A stretch of DNA of 64,000 nucleotides, from NCBI RefSeq assembly GCF_001426405.1, contig NZ_LMEP01000012.1, forward strand, positions 1,192,707 to 1,256,706, given 5' to 3'. The position numbers were made by a program, and so were the translations under genes. Positions 1-8,152 of this stretch are shown here, piece by piece (positions within the stretch are counted from its first letter, which is position 1; the number at the start of each line of letters is the position of its first letter). The notes beneath the pieces were generated by a model, which was not told the DNA's origin, did not search any database, and saw only the letters and a program-made list of their open reading frames with translations. The stretch comes from Streptomyces sp. Root1304. Its GTDB lineage: Bacteria > Actinomycetota > Actinomycetes > Streptomycetales > Streptomycetaceae.

Positions 1-1
1 G

Positions 2-412
2 GACCCGGCGGCCCTCGCGAACTTCGCCGCCGCCACGGCGGGGCTCGGCACCGACCTCGTCCTGCTGCACTCCTACCCGCACCACCGGGCCACCGCGCAC
101 CTGACCGGGGTCCATCCGCACGTCTACGCGGACCTGGGCCCCGTCCTCGCCCACAGCGGGGCGCGGGCGGCGGCCGTCCTCGCCGAGGTCCTGGAGCGGG
201 CGCCCTTCGGGAAGCTGCTGTTCTCCAGCGGCGCCCACGGGCTGCCCGAGCTGCACGTGGTGGCCGCGAGCGTCTTCCGCACCGCGCTCACCCGGGTGCT
301 CGGCGAATGGGTCATGGACGGCGCCTGGTCCCGTACGGACGCGCAGCGGGTGGCGGGGATGATCGCGGCGGAGAACGCGCGACGGGTCTACCGGCTGGCG
401 GGGAGCCGGTAG
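2..412 (+). CDS. Amidohydrolase-2 family protein, C-terminal part
   Basis: The last 136 codons of a gene that enters from the left edge. The visible part resembles the end of TIM-barrel amidohydrolases of the amidohydrolase-2 (FluG N-terminal-like) group: a FSSGAHGLPELH segment where the last conserved active-site loop lies, and a terminal helix ending AAENARRVYRL, similar to the NARRVYGL ending common in this family. The reaction and substrate cannot be told because the metal-binding HxH region is outside the window. It converges on ctaA with only 29 bases between the two stop codons. An alternative is another metal-dependent hydrolase of the same superfamily. Confidence 0.7.
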   Translation, partial: DPAALANFAAATAGLGTDLVLLHSYPHHRATAHLTGVHPHVYADLGPVLAHSGARAAAVLAEVLERAPFGKLLFSSGAHGLPELHVVAASVFRTALTRVLGEWVMDGAWSRTDAQRVAGMIAAENARRVYRLAGSR

Positions 413-441
413 ACCCGTCGGGTCGCGGGGGTGGCCGGGAC

Positions 442-1431
442 TCAGGCCTTGGCCAGCTCCGCGTCGGCCTGGGCCGGGATGTCCGCGGTGGGCACCGGGC
501 GCTCGCGCAGGCTCAGGGCGAGCCGCAGCACGGCGATCCACATCAGCGAGGAGCCGAGCATGTGGGCGGCGACCAGGAGCTCGGGAACCCCGGTGAAGTA
601 CTGGACGTAGCCGATGACGCCCTGCGCGAGCAGCACGATCAGCAGGTCGCGGGCGCGGGCCCGGGTGTCGAGCGGGGCGTCGACCACGCGCAGGACCAGC
701 CACATCGCGAGCGCCAGGGCGCAGACGACCCAGGCGGCGATGGCGTGGACGTGCGCGGCGTCCGTCCAGTTCCAGGGCATGCGCGGGACGTCGCTGCTGT
801 CGCCGGCGTGCTTGCCGGCGCCGGTCACCGTCGTACCGAGCACGATGAGCAGGGCCGAGACGATCGTGATCGCCCAGGACAGCTTCCGCACCGGGCGCGG
901 CACGCGCGGGCGGGGGGCGGTGTCGCCCTCGCCGGTCCGGTGCCAGGTGATGACCGCGACCGTGAGCAGGGAGTTCGCGGCGAGGAAGTGGCCGGCCACC
1001 GTCCACGGGTTGAGGCCCATCCACACCGTGATGCCGCCGATGACGGCGTTGCTCATCACGATCCAGAACTGGGCCCAGCCGAGCCGGGTGAGCCCGCGCC
1101 GCCACGGCTTGGTGGACCGGGCCGCGACGATCGCCCAGCCGACGGCGGCCGACAGGACGTACGTCAGCATCCGGTTGCCGAACTCGATCACGCCGCGGTA
1201 GCCCTGCTCGGGCGTGACGATCAGGCTGTCGTCGGTGCACTTGGGCCAGGTGTCGCAGCCCAGACCGGAACCGGTCAGCCGGACCGCGCCGCCCGTGACG
1301 ATGATGAGGACGCTCATCACGACGGCGGAGAGCGCGGCGCGCCGGAGCGTCCTGGGGGACGGGGTCCAGCGCCTGGCGATGGAGGCGAGGGGGGTCAGCA
1401 CGCGCCCTATCGTAGGCGGGGGCTTGTGCAC
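442..1431 (-). CDS. ctaA: Heme A synthase (COX15/CtaA)
   Basis: Integral membrane enzyme that oxidises the C8 methyl group of heme O to the formyl group of heme A, needed for aa3-type cytochrome oxidase. The 329-residue product has about eight hydrophobic segments in two related four-helix halves. The first extracytoplasmic loop carries the Cys pair C59/C65 (GCDTWPKC), seen in the Cys-pair class of CtaA, and helix 2 has the EFGNR motif. Histidines expected to bind heme are present (VAGHFLAAN; VHAIAAWV and AAHMLGSS in the second half). The first 30 residues are soluble and basic, so a slightly later start is possible. The gene stands alone here, reading towards the partial amidohydrolase; assembly of the oxidase is encoded elsewhere. 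Confidence 0.93.
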   Translation of the reverse strand: MHKPPPTIGRVLTPLASIARRWTPSPRTLRRAALSAVVMSVLIIVTGGAVRLTGSGLGCDTWPKCTDDSLIVTPEQGYRGVIEFGNRMLTYVLSAAVGWAIVAARSTKPWRRGLTRLGWAQFWIVMSNAVIGGITVWMGLNPWTVAGHFLAANSLLTVAVITWHRTGEGDTAPRPRVPRPVRKLSWAITIVSALLIVLGTTVTGAGKHAGDSSDVPRMPWNWTDAAHVHAIAAWVVCALALAMWLVLRVVDAPLDTRARARDLLIVLLAQGVIGYVQYFTGVPELLVAAHMLGSSLMWIAVLRLALSLRERPVPTADIPAQADAELAKA

Positions 1432-1483
1432 GCTTTCACGAGGGGTGCCTTGTCGGGAAACGTCACCCTCTGGGATCCCTCCG

Positions 1484-2251
1484 CTACTCCCAGCGGAAGA
1501 ACTTCGCCGCCGCGCCGAGGCCCAGCACCGCCCAGACCGCCAGGGTCAGGGCGTCGCCCCAGGGCAGGGACGCGCCGTCCTGGAGGATCGCGCGCAGCCC
1601 GTCGGAGAGGGCCGAGATCGGGAGCAGCTCCAGGACCGAGCGGGCCGCGTCCGGGAACTTCTCCAGCGGGACGATGACCCCGCCGCCCACCAGGAGCAGC
1701 AGGAACACCAGATTGGCCGCGGCCAGCGTGGCCTCCGCCTTCAGGGTGCCCGCCATCAGCAGGCCGAGGCCGGAGAAGGCGGCCGTGCCGAGGACCAGGA
1801 GGAGCAGGACGGAGAGCGGGTTGCCGTGCGGGGACCAGCCCAGGGCCAGGGCGATCACCGTCAGCAGGGCGATCTGGAGGACCTCGGTGACCAGGACGGC
1901 GAGCGTCTTCGAGGTCATCAGGGCCCAGCGGGGGAGCGGGGAGGCGCCGAGGCGCTTGAGCACCCCGTACCGCCGCTCGAAGCCGGTCGCGATGGCCTGG
2001 CCGGTGAAGGCGGTCGACAGGACGGCGAGGGCGAGGACGCCCGGGGCGAGGAAGTCGACGGCCTCGTCGGCGCCGGTGTCGACGATGTCGACCGTCGAGA
2101 ACAGCACGAGCAGCAGCGAGGGGATGATCACGGTGAGCAGCAGCTGCTCGCCGTTGCGCAGCAGCATCCGGGTCTCGAGGGCGGTCTGCGCCGCGATCAT
2201 CCGGCCGACGGGGGCGGCGCCGGGCTTCGGCGCGTACGTACCAGTGCTCAC
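1484..2251 (-). CDS. ABC-2 type exporter, permease subunit
   Basis: Membrane subunit of an ABC exporter of the DrrB/ABC-2 type. The 255 residues include about six hydrophobic segments, with the typical first helix after the LLRNGEQLLLTVIIPSLLLVL stretch (residues around 35-55) and a loop containing VDFLAPGVLALAVLSTAFTG. The start is GTG; it overlaps the TGA of a 31-codon reading frame that begins at the stop of the ATPase gene (see 2248-2343), so ATPase and permease are probably made from one mRNA. ABC-exporter genes next to sufR and ctaA are a familiar actinobacterial arrangement, also in mycobacteria; the substrate is unknown. Reading is away from suf. Confidence 0.85.
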   Translation of the reverse strand: MSTGTYAPKPGAAPVGRMIAAQTALETRMLLRNGEQLLLTVIIPSLLLVLFSTVDIVDTGADEAVDFLAPGVLALAVLSTAFTGQAIATGFERRYGVLKRLGASPLPRWALMTSKTLAVLVTEVLQIALLTVIALALGWSPHGNPLSVLLLLVLGTAAFSGLGLLMAGTLKAEATLAAANLVFLLLLVGGGVIVPLEKFPDAARSVLELLPISALSDGLRAILQDGASLPWGDALTLAVWAVLGLGAAAKFFRWE

Positions 2252-2343
2252 GACCGCGGTTCCCTGCTCGTCGGTTCCATGCTGTGCCGACCCGGGGGGC
2301 GACCCCCGGGCCCCCGGCGAATCACCGTGTCGACCGGCGTCAT
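2248..2343 (-). CDS. Possible 31-residue linking ORF between ABC subunit genes
   Basis: A short reading frame fills the gap between the ATPase and permease genes. Its ATG overlaps the ATPase stop (ATGA) and its TGA overlaps the permease GTG (GTGA). The predicted peptide begins MTPVDTVIRRGPGG and is Arg/Pro/Gly-rich with no recognisable domain. It may be a translational bridge that carries ribosomes across an 88-base gap, rather than a functional peptide, or a chance frame in GC-rich DNA. The double 4-base overlap is the only positive evidence. Confidence 0.25.
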   Translation of the reverse strand: MTPVDTVIRRGPGGRPPGRHSMEPTSREPRS

Positions 2344-3290
2344 CCGCGCAACTCCTTGCCCGTGAGCTCGAGAAAAACGTCTTCGAGGGTGTGGCGCTCG
2401 ACGGCGATGCCGTCGGGCATGACCCCGTGCTGGGCGCACCAGCTGGTGACCGTGGCGAGCAGCTGCGGGTCGACGGTGCCGCTGATCCGGTACGTGCCCG
2501 GGAGCGGCTCCGCCGCGGCCGTGCCGTCGGGGAGCGCCTTCAGGAGCGAGCCCAGGTCGAGTCCGGGGCGTCCGGTGAAGCGCAGGGTGTTCTCGGCGCC
2601 GCCCCGGCAGAGCTGCTCGGGGCTGCCCTGGGCGGCGACCCGGCCGGCGTCGACGATGGCGACGTCGTCGGCGAGTTCCTCCGCCTCCTGCATGAAGTGG
2701 GTGGTGAGGACCACGGTCACGCCGTCGGCGCGCAGCTCGCGCACGAGGTCCCAGGTGGCGCGGCGGGCCTGCGGGTCGAGTCCGGCGGTGGGCTCGTCGA
2801 GGAAGACCAGCTCGGGGCGGCCGACGACGGCCATGGCGAGCGCGAGGCGCTGCTGCTGGCCGCCGGAGAGACGCCGGTAGGTGGTGCGCCCGCAGGAGCC
2901 GAGGCCGAGGCGCTCGATCAGGGCGTCCACGTCCAGGGGGTGGGCGTGGAGCTTCGCCATGTGGCGGAGCATCTCGTCGGCGCGGGCGCCGGAGTAGACG
3001 CCGCCGGACTGGAGCATGACGCCGATCCGGGGGCGCAGGGCGGCCGCGTCGGCGACCGGGTCGAGGCCGAGGACGCGGACGGTGCCGGCGTCGGGCCTGC
3101 GGTAGCCCTCGCAGGTCTCGATGGTGGTGGTCTTGCCGGCGCCGTTTGGGCCGAGGACGGCGGTGACCGCGGCCGCCCGTACGTCGAGGTCGAGGCCGTC
3201 GACGGCGGTCTTGCTCCCGTACCGCTTGACCAGGCCGCGGACCTGGACGACGGAGGCGGAGTCGGAGTCGGTGTGCTGGGTCCCGCGCAT
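2340..3290 (-). CDS. ABC exporter ATP-binding subunit (DrrA-like)
   Basis: ATPase subunit that powers the ABC-2 permease encoded just downstream. The 316-residue product has Walker A (GPNGAGKTT, about residue 48), the signature LSGGQQQRLALAMA, and Walker B with the D-loop (LVFLDEPTAGLD), followed by the switch His in VLTTHFMQEAE. The extra ~80-residue C-terminal region, ending in LEDVFLELTGKELRG, is typical of daunorubicin-type (DrrA) ATPases. It is transcribed divergently from sufR. The roughly 390-base gap between them contains a 180-bp palindromic element and the suf control sites. The transported compound cannot be inferred. Confidence 0.92.
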   Translation of the reverse strand: MRGTQHTDSDSASVVQVRGLVKRYGSKTAVDGLDLDVRAAAVTAVLGPNGAGKTTTIETCEGYRRPDAGTVRVLGLDPVADAAALRPRIGVMLQSGGVYSGARADEMLRHMAKLHAHPLDVDALIERLGLGSCGRTTYRRLSGGQQQRLALAMAVVGRPELVFLDEPTAGLDPQARRATWDLVRELRADGVTVVLTTHFMQEAEELADDVAIVDAGRVAAQGSPEQLCRGGAENTLRFTGRPGLDLGSLLKALPDGTAAAEPLPGTYRISGTVDPQLLATVTSWCAQHGVMPDGIAVERHTLEDVFLELTGKELRG

Positions 3291-3361
3291 GGAGGAAGTC
3301 TAGAGAGGGGGCGAAGGTCCTCCCGGCCCGGGTCCCGGGACGGGGCGGCCGCACCCGGCCG

Positions 3362-3541
3362 CTAGGGCCTGTCGTCACACTCCCGTCTGCCCCACGACGC
3401 CTGGCACGCGCTCTCGCCGCACCGGGCGAAAGCCCGAGTACGGTCCAGTACGAGGGCTTCCGCCCGGCACGCCGAGAGCACGCACCAGACGCCGCGGGGC
3501 CGCCCTTCGGGCAACGACGGGAGTGTGACGACAGGCCCTAG
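3362..3541. repeat. CTAG-bounded palindromic element, long copy (about 180 bp)
   Basis: Both ends are CTAG followed by an inverted GGGCCTGTCGTCACACTC sequence. The interior is itself a near-complete fold-back: the left half around CTGGCACGCGCTCTCG pairs with the right half around CGAGAGCACGCACCAG, turning at GAGTACGGTCCAGTAC. There is no open reading frame of note, so this looks like a non-autonomous, MITE-like repeat. Shortened copies lie at 30644-30710 and 60042-60111. It sits in the divergent gap between the ABC ATPase gene and sufR, upstream of the suf control sites. Confidence 0.8.
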
Positions 3542-3591
3542 GCGGGGCGGGCCGGAGCGCTGATTCGTCCTACGAATGATCGTTTTTGCAG

Positions 3592-3612
3592 CTCAGGTAA
3601 GCCTTACCTGAG
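3592..3612. promoter_or_regulatory. Iron-box-like palindrome upstream of suf
   Basis: A perfect inverted repeat with 10-base arms CTCAGGTAAG and CTTACCTGAG around a single C. Its core AGGTAAGCCTTACCT fits the DmdR/IdeR iron-box consensus TWAGGTWAGSCTWACCTWA at 17 of 19 positions. It lies 71-91 bases before the sufR GTG. A second, smaller inverted repeat (ATTCGT-CCT-ACGAAT) is at 3563-3577. Control of suf by an iron-dependent repressor is an inference; binding by another dimeric regulator is possible. Confidence 0.55.
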
Positions 3613-3669
3613 TGATGTACGGCACCGAGGCCGCCACCGGCGCGGCTTGTCAGTCCGAGATTAATTACG

Positions 3670-3683
3670 CAACAATGGCGTTG
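3670..3683 (+). promoter_or_regulatory. Probable SufR operator overlapping the sufR start codon
   Basis: CAAC-N6-GTTG, whose last G is the first base of the sufR GTG start. As I recall, this is the motif described for autoregulation of the suf operon by the Fe-S regulator SufR in Streptomyces. There is no good ribosome-binding site upstream of this GTG, so a leaderless transcript with the operator at the transcription start is plausible. Confidence 0.7.
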
Positions 3684-4408
3684 TGAAAAACGTTGGCGCG
3701 GCTCCGGTGGAGGAACTCGCGACCCGAGAGCGTTCGACGCGCAACCGGGTCGCGCGGTCGATCCTGGACCACGGTCCCTCGACCGTCGCCGACCTGGCCG
3801 AGCGGCTCGGCCTCACCCAGGCCGCCGTCCGCCGCCACCTCGACTCGCTCGTCGCCGACAGCGTCGTGGAGGCCCGCGAGAAGCGCGTCTACGGGACCCG
3901 TACCCGCGGCCGTCCCGCCAAGGTCTTCGCGCTCACCGACTGCGGCCGGGACGCCTTCGACCAGTCCTACGACTCGCTCGCCGTCGAGGCACTGCGCTGG
4001 ATCGAGCGCAACGCGGGAGGGGAGGCGGCCGTGGCGGCCTTCGCCCGCGACCGCATCGAGTCCCAGTCCGAGGGCTACCGCGAGGCCGTCGACGCGGCCG
4101 AGCCCGAGCGGCGGGCCGAGGCGCTCGCCAAGGCCCTGACCGCGGACGGGTACGCTGCCACTGCGCGGAACGCGCCGGTCGGCGAGCAGCTCTGCCAGCA
4201 CCACTGCCCGGTGGCCCACGTCGCCGAGCAGTACCCACAGCTGTGCGAGGCGGAGACGGAGTTCTTCTCCCGCCTCCTGGGAACACACGTCCAGCGTCTG
4301 GCCACCATCGCCCACGGTGACGGCGTCTGCACCACGTTCATCCCGCACAGCGCTCCACAGACCACTGAATCAGCATCCGCAAGCACGGCCGGGAGGAACC
4401 CCGCATGA
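3683..4408 (+). CDS. sufR: Fe-S cluster-sensing repressor SufR
   Basis: Winged-helix regulator of the suf operon (241 residues). The N-terminal HTH (about residues 34-57, STVADLAERLGLTQAAVRRHLDSL) is followed by a wing with GRPAKVFALT. The C-terminal half carries Cys171, Cys175 and Cys188 (CQHHC...C), the spacing known for the Fe-S ligands of actinobacterial SufR, plus Cys216. In the family, the cluster-loaded form represses suf, and loss of the cluster under oxidative stress or iron shortage relieves repression. The GTG start was chosen because the protein begins MKNVGAAPVEELATRERSTRN and the operator overlaps it. Its stop overlaps the sufB start (ATGA), so the regulator is the first gene of the operon it controls. 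Confidence 0.93.
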   Translation: MKNVGAAPVEELATRERSTRNRVARSILDHGPSTVADLAERLGLTQAAVRRHLDSLVADSVVEAREKRVYGTRTRGRPAKVFALTDCGRDAFDQSYDSLAVEALRWIERNAGGEAAVAAFARDRIESQSEGYREAVDAAEPERRAEALAKALTADGYAATARNAPVGEQLCQHHCPVAHVAEQYPQLCEAETEFFSRLLGTHVQRLATIAHGDGVCTTFIPHSAPQTTESASASTAGRNPA

Positions 4409-5820
4409 CCACCGAGATCAGCCACCCCGAGCTCGAGGGCCTGGGTCGGTACGAGTACGGCTGGGCCGACTCCGACACCGCCGGTGCCACCGCCAAGCGC
4501 GGTCTGAACGAGGACGTCGTCCGCGACATCTCCTCGAAGAAGAACGAGCCCGAGTGGATGCTGAAGCTGCGTCTCAAGGGTCTGCGGCTCTTCGGCAAGA
4601 AGCCCATGCCCACCTGGGGCTCGGACCTCTCCGGCATCGACTTCGACAACATCAAGTACTTCGTGCGGTCCACCGAGAAGCAGGCCGAGTCCTGGGAGGA
4701 CCTGCCGGAGGACATCAAGAACACGTACGACAAGCTCGGCATCCCCGAGGCGGAGAAGCAGCGCCTCGTCGCCGGTGTCGCCGCCCAGTACGAGTCCGAG
4801 GTCGTCTACCACCAGATCCGCGAGGACCTGGAGGAGCAGGGTGTCATCTTCGTCGACACCGACACCGCGCTGAAGGAGCACGAGGAGCTCTTCCGCGAGT
4901 ACTTCGGCACGGTCATCCCGGTCGGCGACAACAAGTTCGCCTCCCTGAACACGGCCGTCTGGTCCGGCGGCTCGTTCATCTACGTGCCGAAGGGCGTGCA
5001 CGTCGAGATCCCGCTCCAGGCCTACTTCCGTATCAACACGGAGAACATGGGCCAGTTCGAGCGGACGCTGATCATCGTCGACGAGGACGCCTACGTCCAC
5101 TACGTCGAGGGCTGCACCGCCCCGATCTACTCCTCGGACTCGCTGCACAGCGCCGTCGTCGAGATCATCGTGAAGAAGGGCGGCCGCTGCCGCTACACGA
5201 CCATCCAGAACTGGTCGAACAACGTCTACAACCTGGTGACCAAGCGCGCCGTCGCCTACGAGGGCGCCACCATGGAGTGGGTCGACGGCAACATCGGCTC
5301 CAAGGTCACCATGAAGTACCCGGCCGTCTACCTCATGGGCGAGCACGCCAAGGGCGAGACCCTGTCCATCGCCTTCGCGGGCGAGGGCCAGCACCAGGAC
5401 GCCGGCGCCAAGATGGTCCACATGGCCCCGAACACCTCCTCCAACATCGTCTCCAAGTCGGTGGCGCGAGGCGGCGGCCGCACCTCCTACCGCGGTCTCA
5501 TCGAGATCGGCGAGGGTGCCCCGGGCGCCAAGTCCAACGTGCTCTGCGACGCGCTGCTCGTCGACACGATCTCCCGCTCGGACACGTACCCCTACGTGGA
5601 CGTGCGCGAGGACGACGTCTCCATGGGCCACGAGGCCACCGTCTCCAAGGTCTCCGAGGACCAGCTCTTCTACCTGATGAGCCGCGGCCTCACCGAGTTC
5701 GAGGCCATGGCGATGATCGTCCGCGGCTTCGTCGAGCCCATCGCCAAGGAACTCCCGATGGAGTACGCCCTGGAGCTCAACCGGCTGATCGAGCTGCAGA
5801 TGGAAGGCGCGGTCGGCTAA
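4405..5820 (+). CDS. sufB: Fe-S cluster assembly scaffold protein SufB
   Basis: Core scaffold subunit of the SufBCD complex, on which Fe-S clusters are built in the cytoplasm. The 471-residue length is normal for SufB. Recognisable features are the N-terminal YGWADSDTAGATAKRGLNED region, the beta-helix core (FASLNTAVWSGGSFIYVPKG, VEGCTAPIY), and the C-terminal EDQLFYLMSRGL helix region shared with SufD, which contacts SufC. Cys residues in the core (e.g. in VEGCTAP and SNVLCDALL) match places where sulfur and cluster ligands are expected. The gene starts with ATG overlapping the sufR stop and is followed after 61 bases by sufD. Confidence 0.97.
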   Translation: MTTEISHPELEGLGRYEYGWADSDTAGATAKRGLNEDVVRDISSKKNEPEWMLKLRLKGLRLFGKKPMPTWGSDLSGIDFDNIKYFVRSTEKQAESWEDLPEDIKNTYDKLGIPEAEKQRLVAGVAAQYESEVVYHQIREDLEEQGVIFVDTDTALKEHEELFREYFGTVIPVGDNKFASLNTAVWSGGSFIYVPKGVHVEIPLQAYFRINTENMGQFERTLIIVDEDAYVHYVEGCTAPIYSSDSLHSAVVEIIVKKGGRCRYTTIQNWSNNVYNLVTKRAVAYEGATMEWVDGNIGSKVTMKYPAVYLMGEHAKGETLSIAFAGEGQHQDAGAKMVHMAPNTSSNIVSKSVARGGGRTSYRGLIEIGEGAPGAKSNVLCDALLVDTISRSDTYPYVDVREDDVSMGHEATVSKVSEDQLFYLMSRGLTEFEAMAMIVRGFVEPIAKELPMEYALELNRLIELQMEGAVG

Positions 5821-5881
5821 CAGCCACCGCACCAGCAGCGACCGACTCACACGTACGCAGGAAGAGAGCAACACGACAGCC

Positions 5882-7063
5882 ATGGCTGAGGCTCAGAACA
5901 TCCCCGCGGGCTCGACCACCGCGGGCTCGATCGCGGTGGCCGCCGAGTCCACCGTCGCCACGCGCATGAGCGCGCCCCCGTCCTTCGACGTCGCGGACTT
6001 CCCCGTCCCGCACGGCCGCGAGGAGGAGTGGCGGTTCACCCCGCTCGCCCGCCTCCGCGGACTCCACGACGGCACCGCCGTCGCCTCCGGCGAGGGCGTC
6101 AAGGTCGAGATCGAGGCCCCCGAGGGCGTCACCGTGGAGACCGTCGGCCGCGAGGACGAGCGCCTCGGCAAGGCCGGCACGCCCGTCGACCGCGTCGCCG
6201 CGCAGGCGTACTCCTCCTTCGAGAAGGCCTCGGTCGTCACCGTCGCCAAGGAGACCGTCCTCGCGGAGCCGATCCGCATCACCGTGCAGGGCCAGGGCGG
6301 CACCGCCTTCGGCCACCAGGTGATCGAGCTCGGCGCCTTCGCCGAGGCCGTCGTGGTCATGGACCACACCGGTGACGCCGTGCTCGCCGCCAACGTCGAC
6401 TACGTTCTCGGGGACGGCGCCAAGCTGACCGTCGTCTCCGTCCAGGACTGGGACGAGAAGGCCGTCCACGTCGCCCAGCACAACGCCCTGGTCGGCCGCG
6501 ACGCCTCCTTCAAGTCCGTCGTCGTCACCTTCGGCGGCGACGTCGTCCGCCTCCACCCCCGAGTGGCGTACGCCGGCCCCGGCGGCGAGGCGGAGCTGTT
6601 CGGCCTGTACTTCACGGACGCCGGCCAGCACCAGGAGCACCGCCTCCTGGTCGACCACAACACCCCGCACTGCAAGTCCAACGTGGCCTACAAGGGCGCG
6701 CTGCAGGGCCAGGACGCGCACGCCGTCTGGATCGGCGACGTGCTCATCCAGGCCGCCGCCGAGGGCACCGACACGTACGAGCTCAACCGGAACCTCGTCC
6801 TCACGGACGGCGCCCGGGTCGACTCCGTACCGAACCTGGAGATCGAGACCGGCGAGATCGCCGGCGCCGGTCACGCCTCGGCCACCGGCCGTTTCGACGA
6901 CGAGCAGCTCTTCTACCTGATGTCCCGCGGCATCCCGGAGACCGAGGCCCGCCGCCTCGTCGTCCGCGGCTTCTTCGCGGAGCTCGTCCAGCAGATCGGT
7001 CTGCCGGACGTCCAGGAGCGACTCCTCGCCAAGATCGAGGCCGAGCTGGAGGCCTCCGTCTGA
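5882..7063 (+). CDS. sufD: Fe-S cluster assembly protein SufD
   Basis: Paralogue of SufB and partner in the SufBC2D complex, involved in iron acquisition and cluster building. The product has 393 residues, with an N-terminal helical part (SFDVADFPVPHGREEEWRFTPL, the REEWR-like motif common in SufD) and a right-handed beta-helix core containing HHR-type repeats (HQEHRLLVDHNTPHCKSNVAYKG). The C-terminal DDEQLFYLMSRGIPETEARRLVVRGF is nearly identical in kind to SufB. The 61-base gap after sufB contains GGAAGAG before the ATG. The stop overlaps the next start (TGATG). Confidence 0.96.
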   Translation: MAEAQNIPAGSTTAGSIAVAAESTVATRMSAPPSFDVADFPVPHGREEEWRFTPLARLRGLHDGTAVASGEGVKVEIEAPEGVTVETVGREDERLGKAGTPVDRVAAQAYSSFEKASVVTVAKETVLAEPIRITVQGQGGTAFGHQVIELGAFAEAVVVMDHTGDAVLAANVDYVLGDGAKLTVVSVQDWDEKAVHVAQHNALVGRDASFKSVVVTFGGDVVRLHPRVAYAGPGGEAELFGLYFTDAGQHQEHRLLVDHNTPHCKSNVAYKGALQGQDAHAVWIGDVLIQAAAEGTDTYELNRNLVLTDGARVDSVPNLEIETGEIAGAGHASATGRFDDEQLFYLMSRGIPETEARRLVVRGFFAELVQQIGLPDVQERLLAKIEAELEASV

Positions 7064-7380
7064 TGGCCTTCGTCCGAGTCTGCGCGCTGAGCGAGCTGGA
7101 GGCCGACACCCCGAAGCGGGTCGAGGTCGACGGCACGCCGGTGTCGGTCGTGCACACCGAGGGCGAGGTGTTCGCGATCAACGACATCTGCTCGCACGCG
7201 AACGTCTCCCTCTCGGAGGGCGAGGTCGAGGACTGCGCGATCGAGTGCTGGCTGCACGGCTCCAGCTTCGACCTGCGCACCGGCAAGCCCTCCGGCCTTC
7301 CCGCGACGCGTCCCGTCCCCGTATACCCCGTAAAGATCGAAGGGGACGATGTGCTCGTCTCCGTCACCCAGGAGTCCTGA
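7063..7380 (+). CDS. Rieske-type non-heme-iron oxygenase ferredoxin in the suf operon
   Basis: Small (105 residues) soluble [2Fe-2S] Rieske ferredoxin. The ligands C43-S-H45 and C62-W-L-H65 are seen in the canonical CxH-X16-CxxH spacing. It resembles the ferredoxin subunits of aromatic dioxygenases, but there is no oxygenase gene here. In Streptomyces a Rieske protein between sufD and sufC is a normal member of the operon. It may act as an electron donor for cluster assembly or as a first client of the machinery; this is inference. The start overlaps the sufD stop, and sufC follows after 7 bases. Confidence 0.92.
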   Translation: MAFVRVCALSELEADTPKRVEVDGTPVSVVHTEGEVFAINDICSHANVSLSEGEVEDCAIECWLHGSSFDLRTGKPSGLPATRPVPVYPVKIEGDDVLVSVTQES

Positions 7381-7387
7381 GTCACCC

Positions 7388-8148
<761 letters not shown>

Positions 8149-8152
<4 letters not shown>

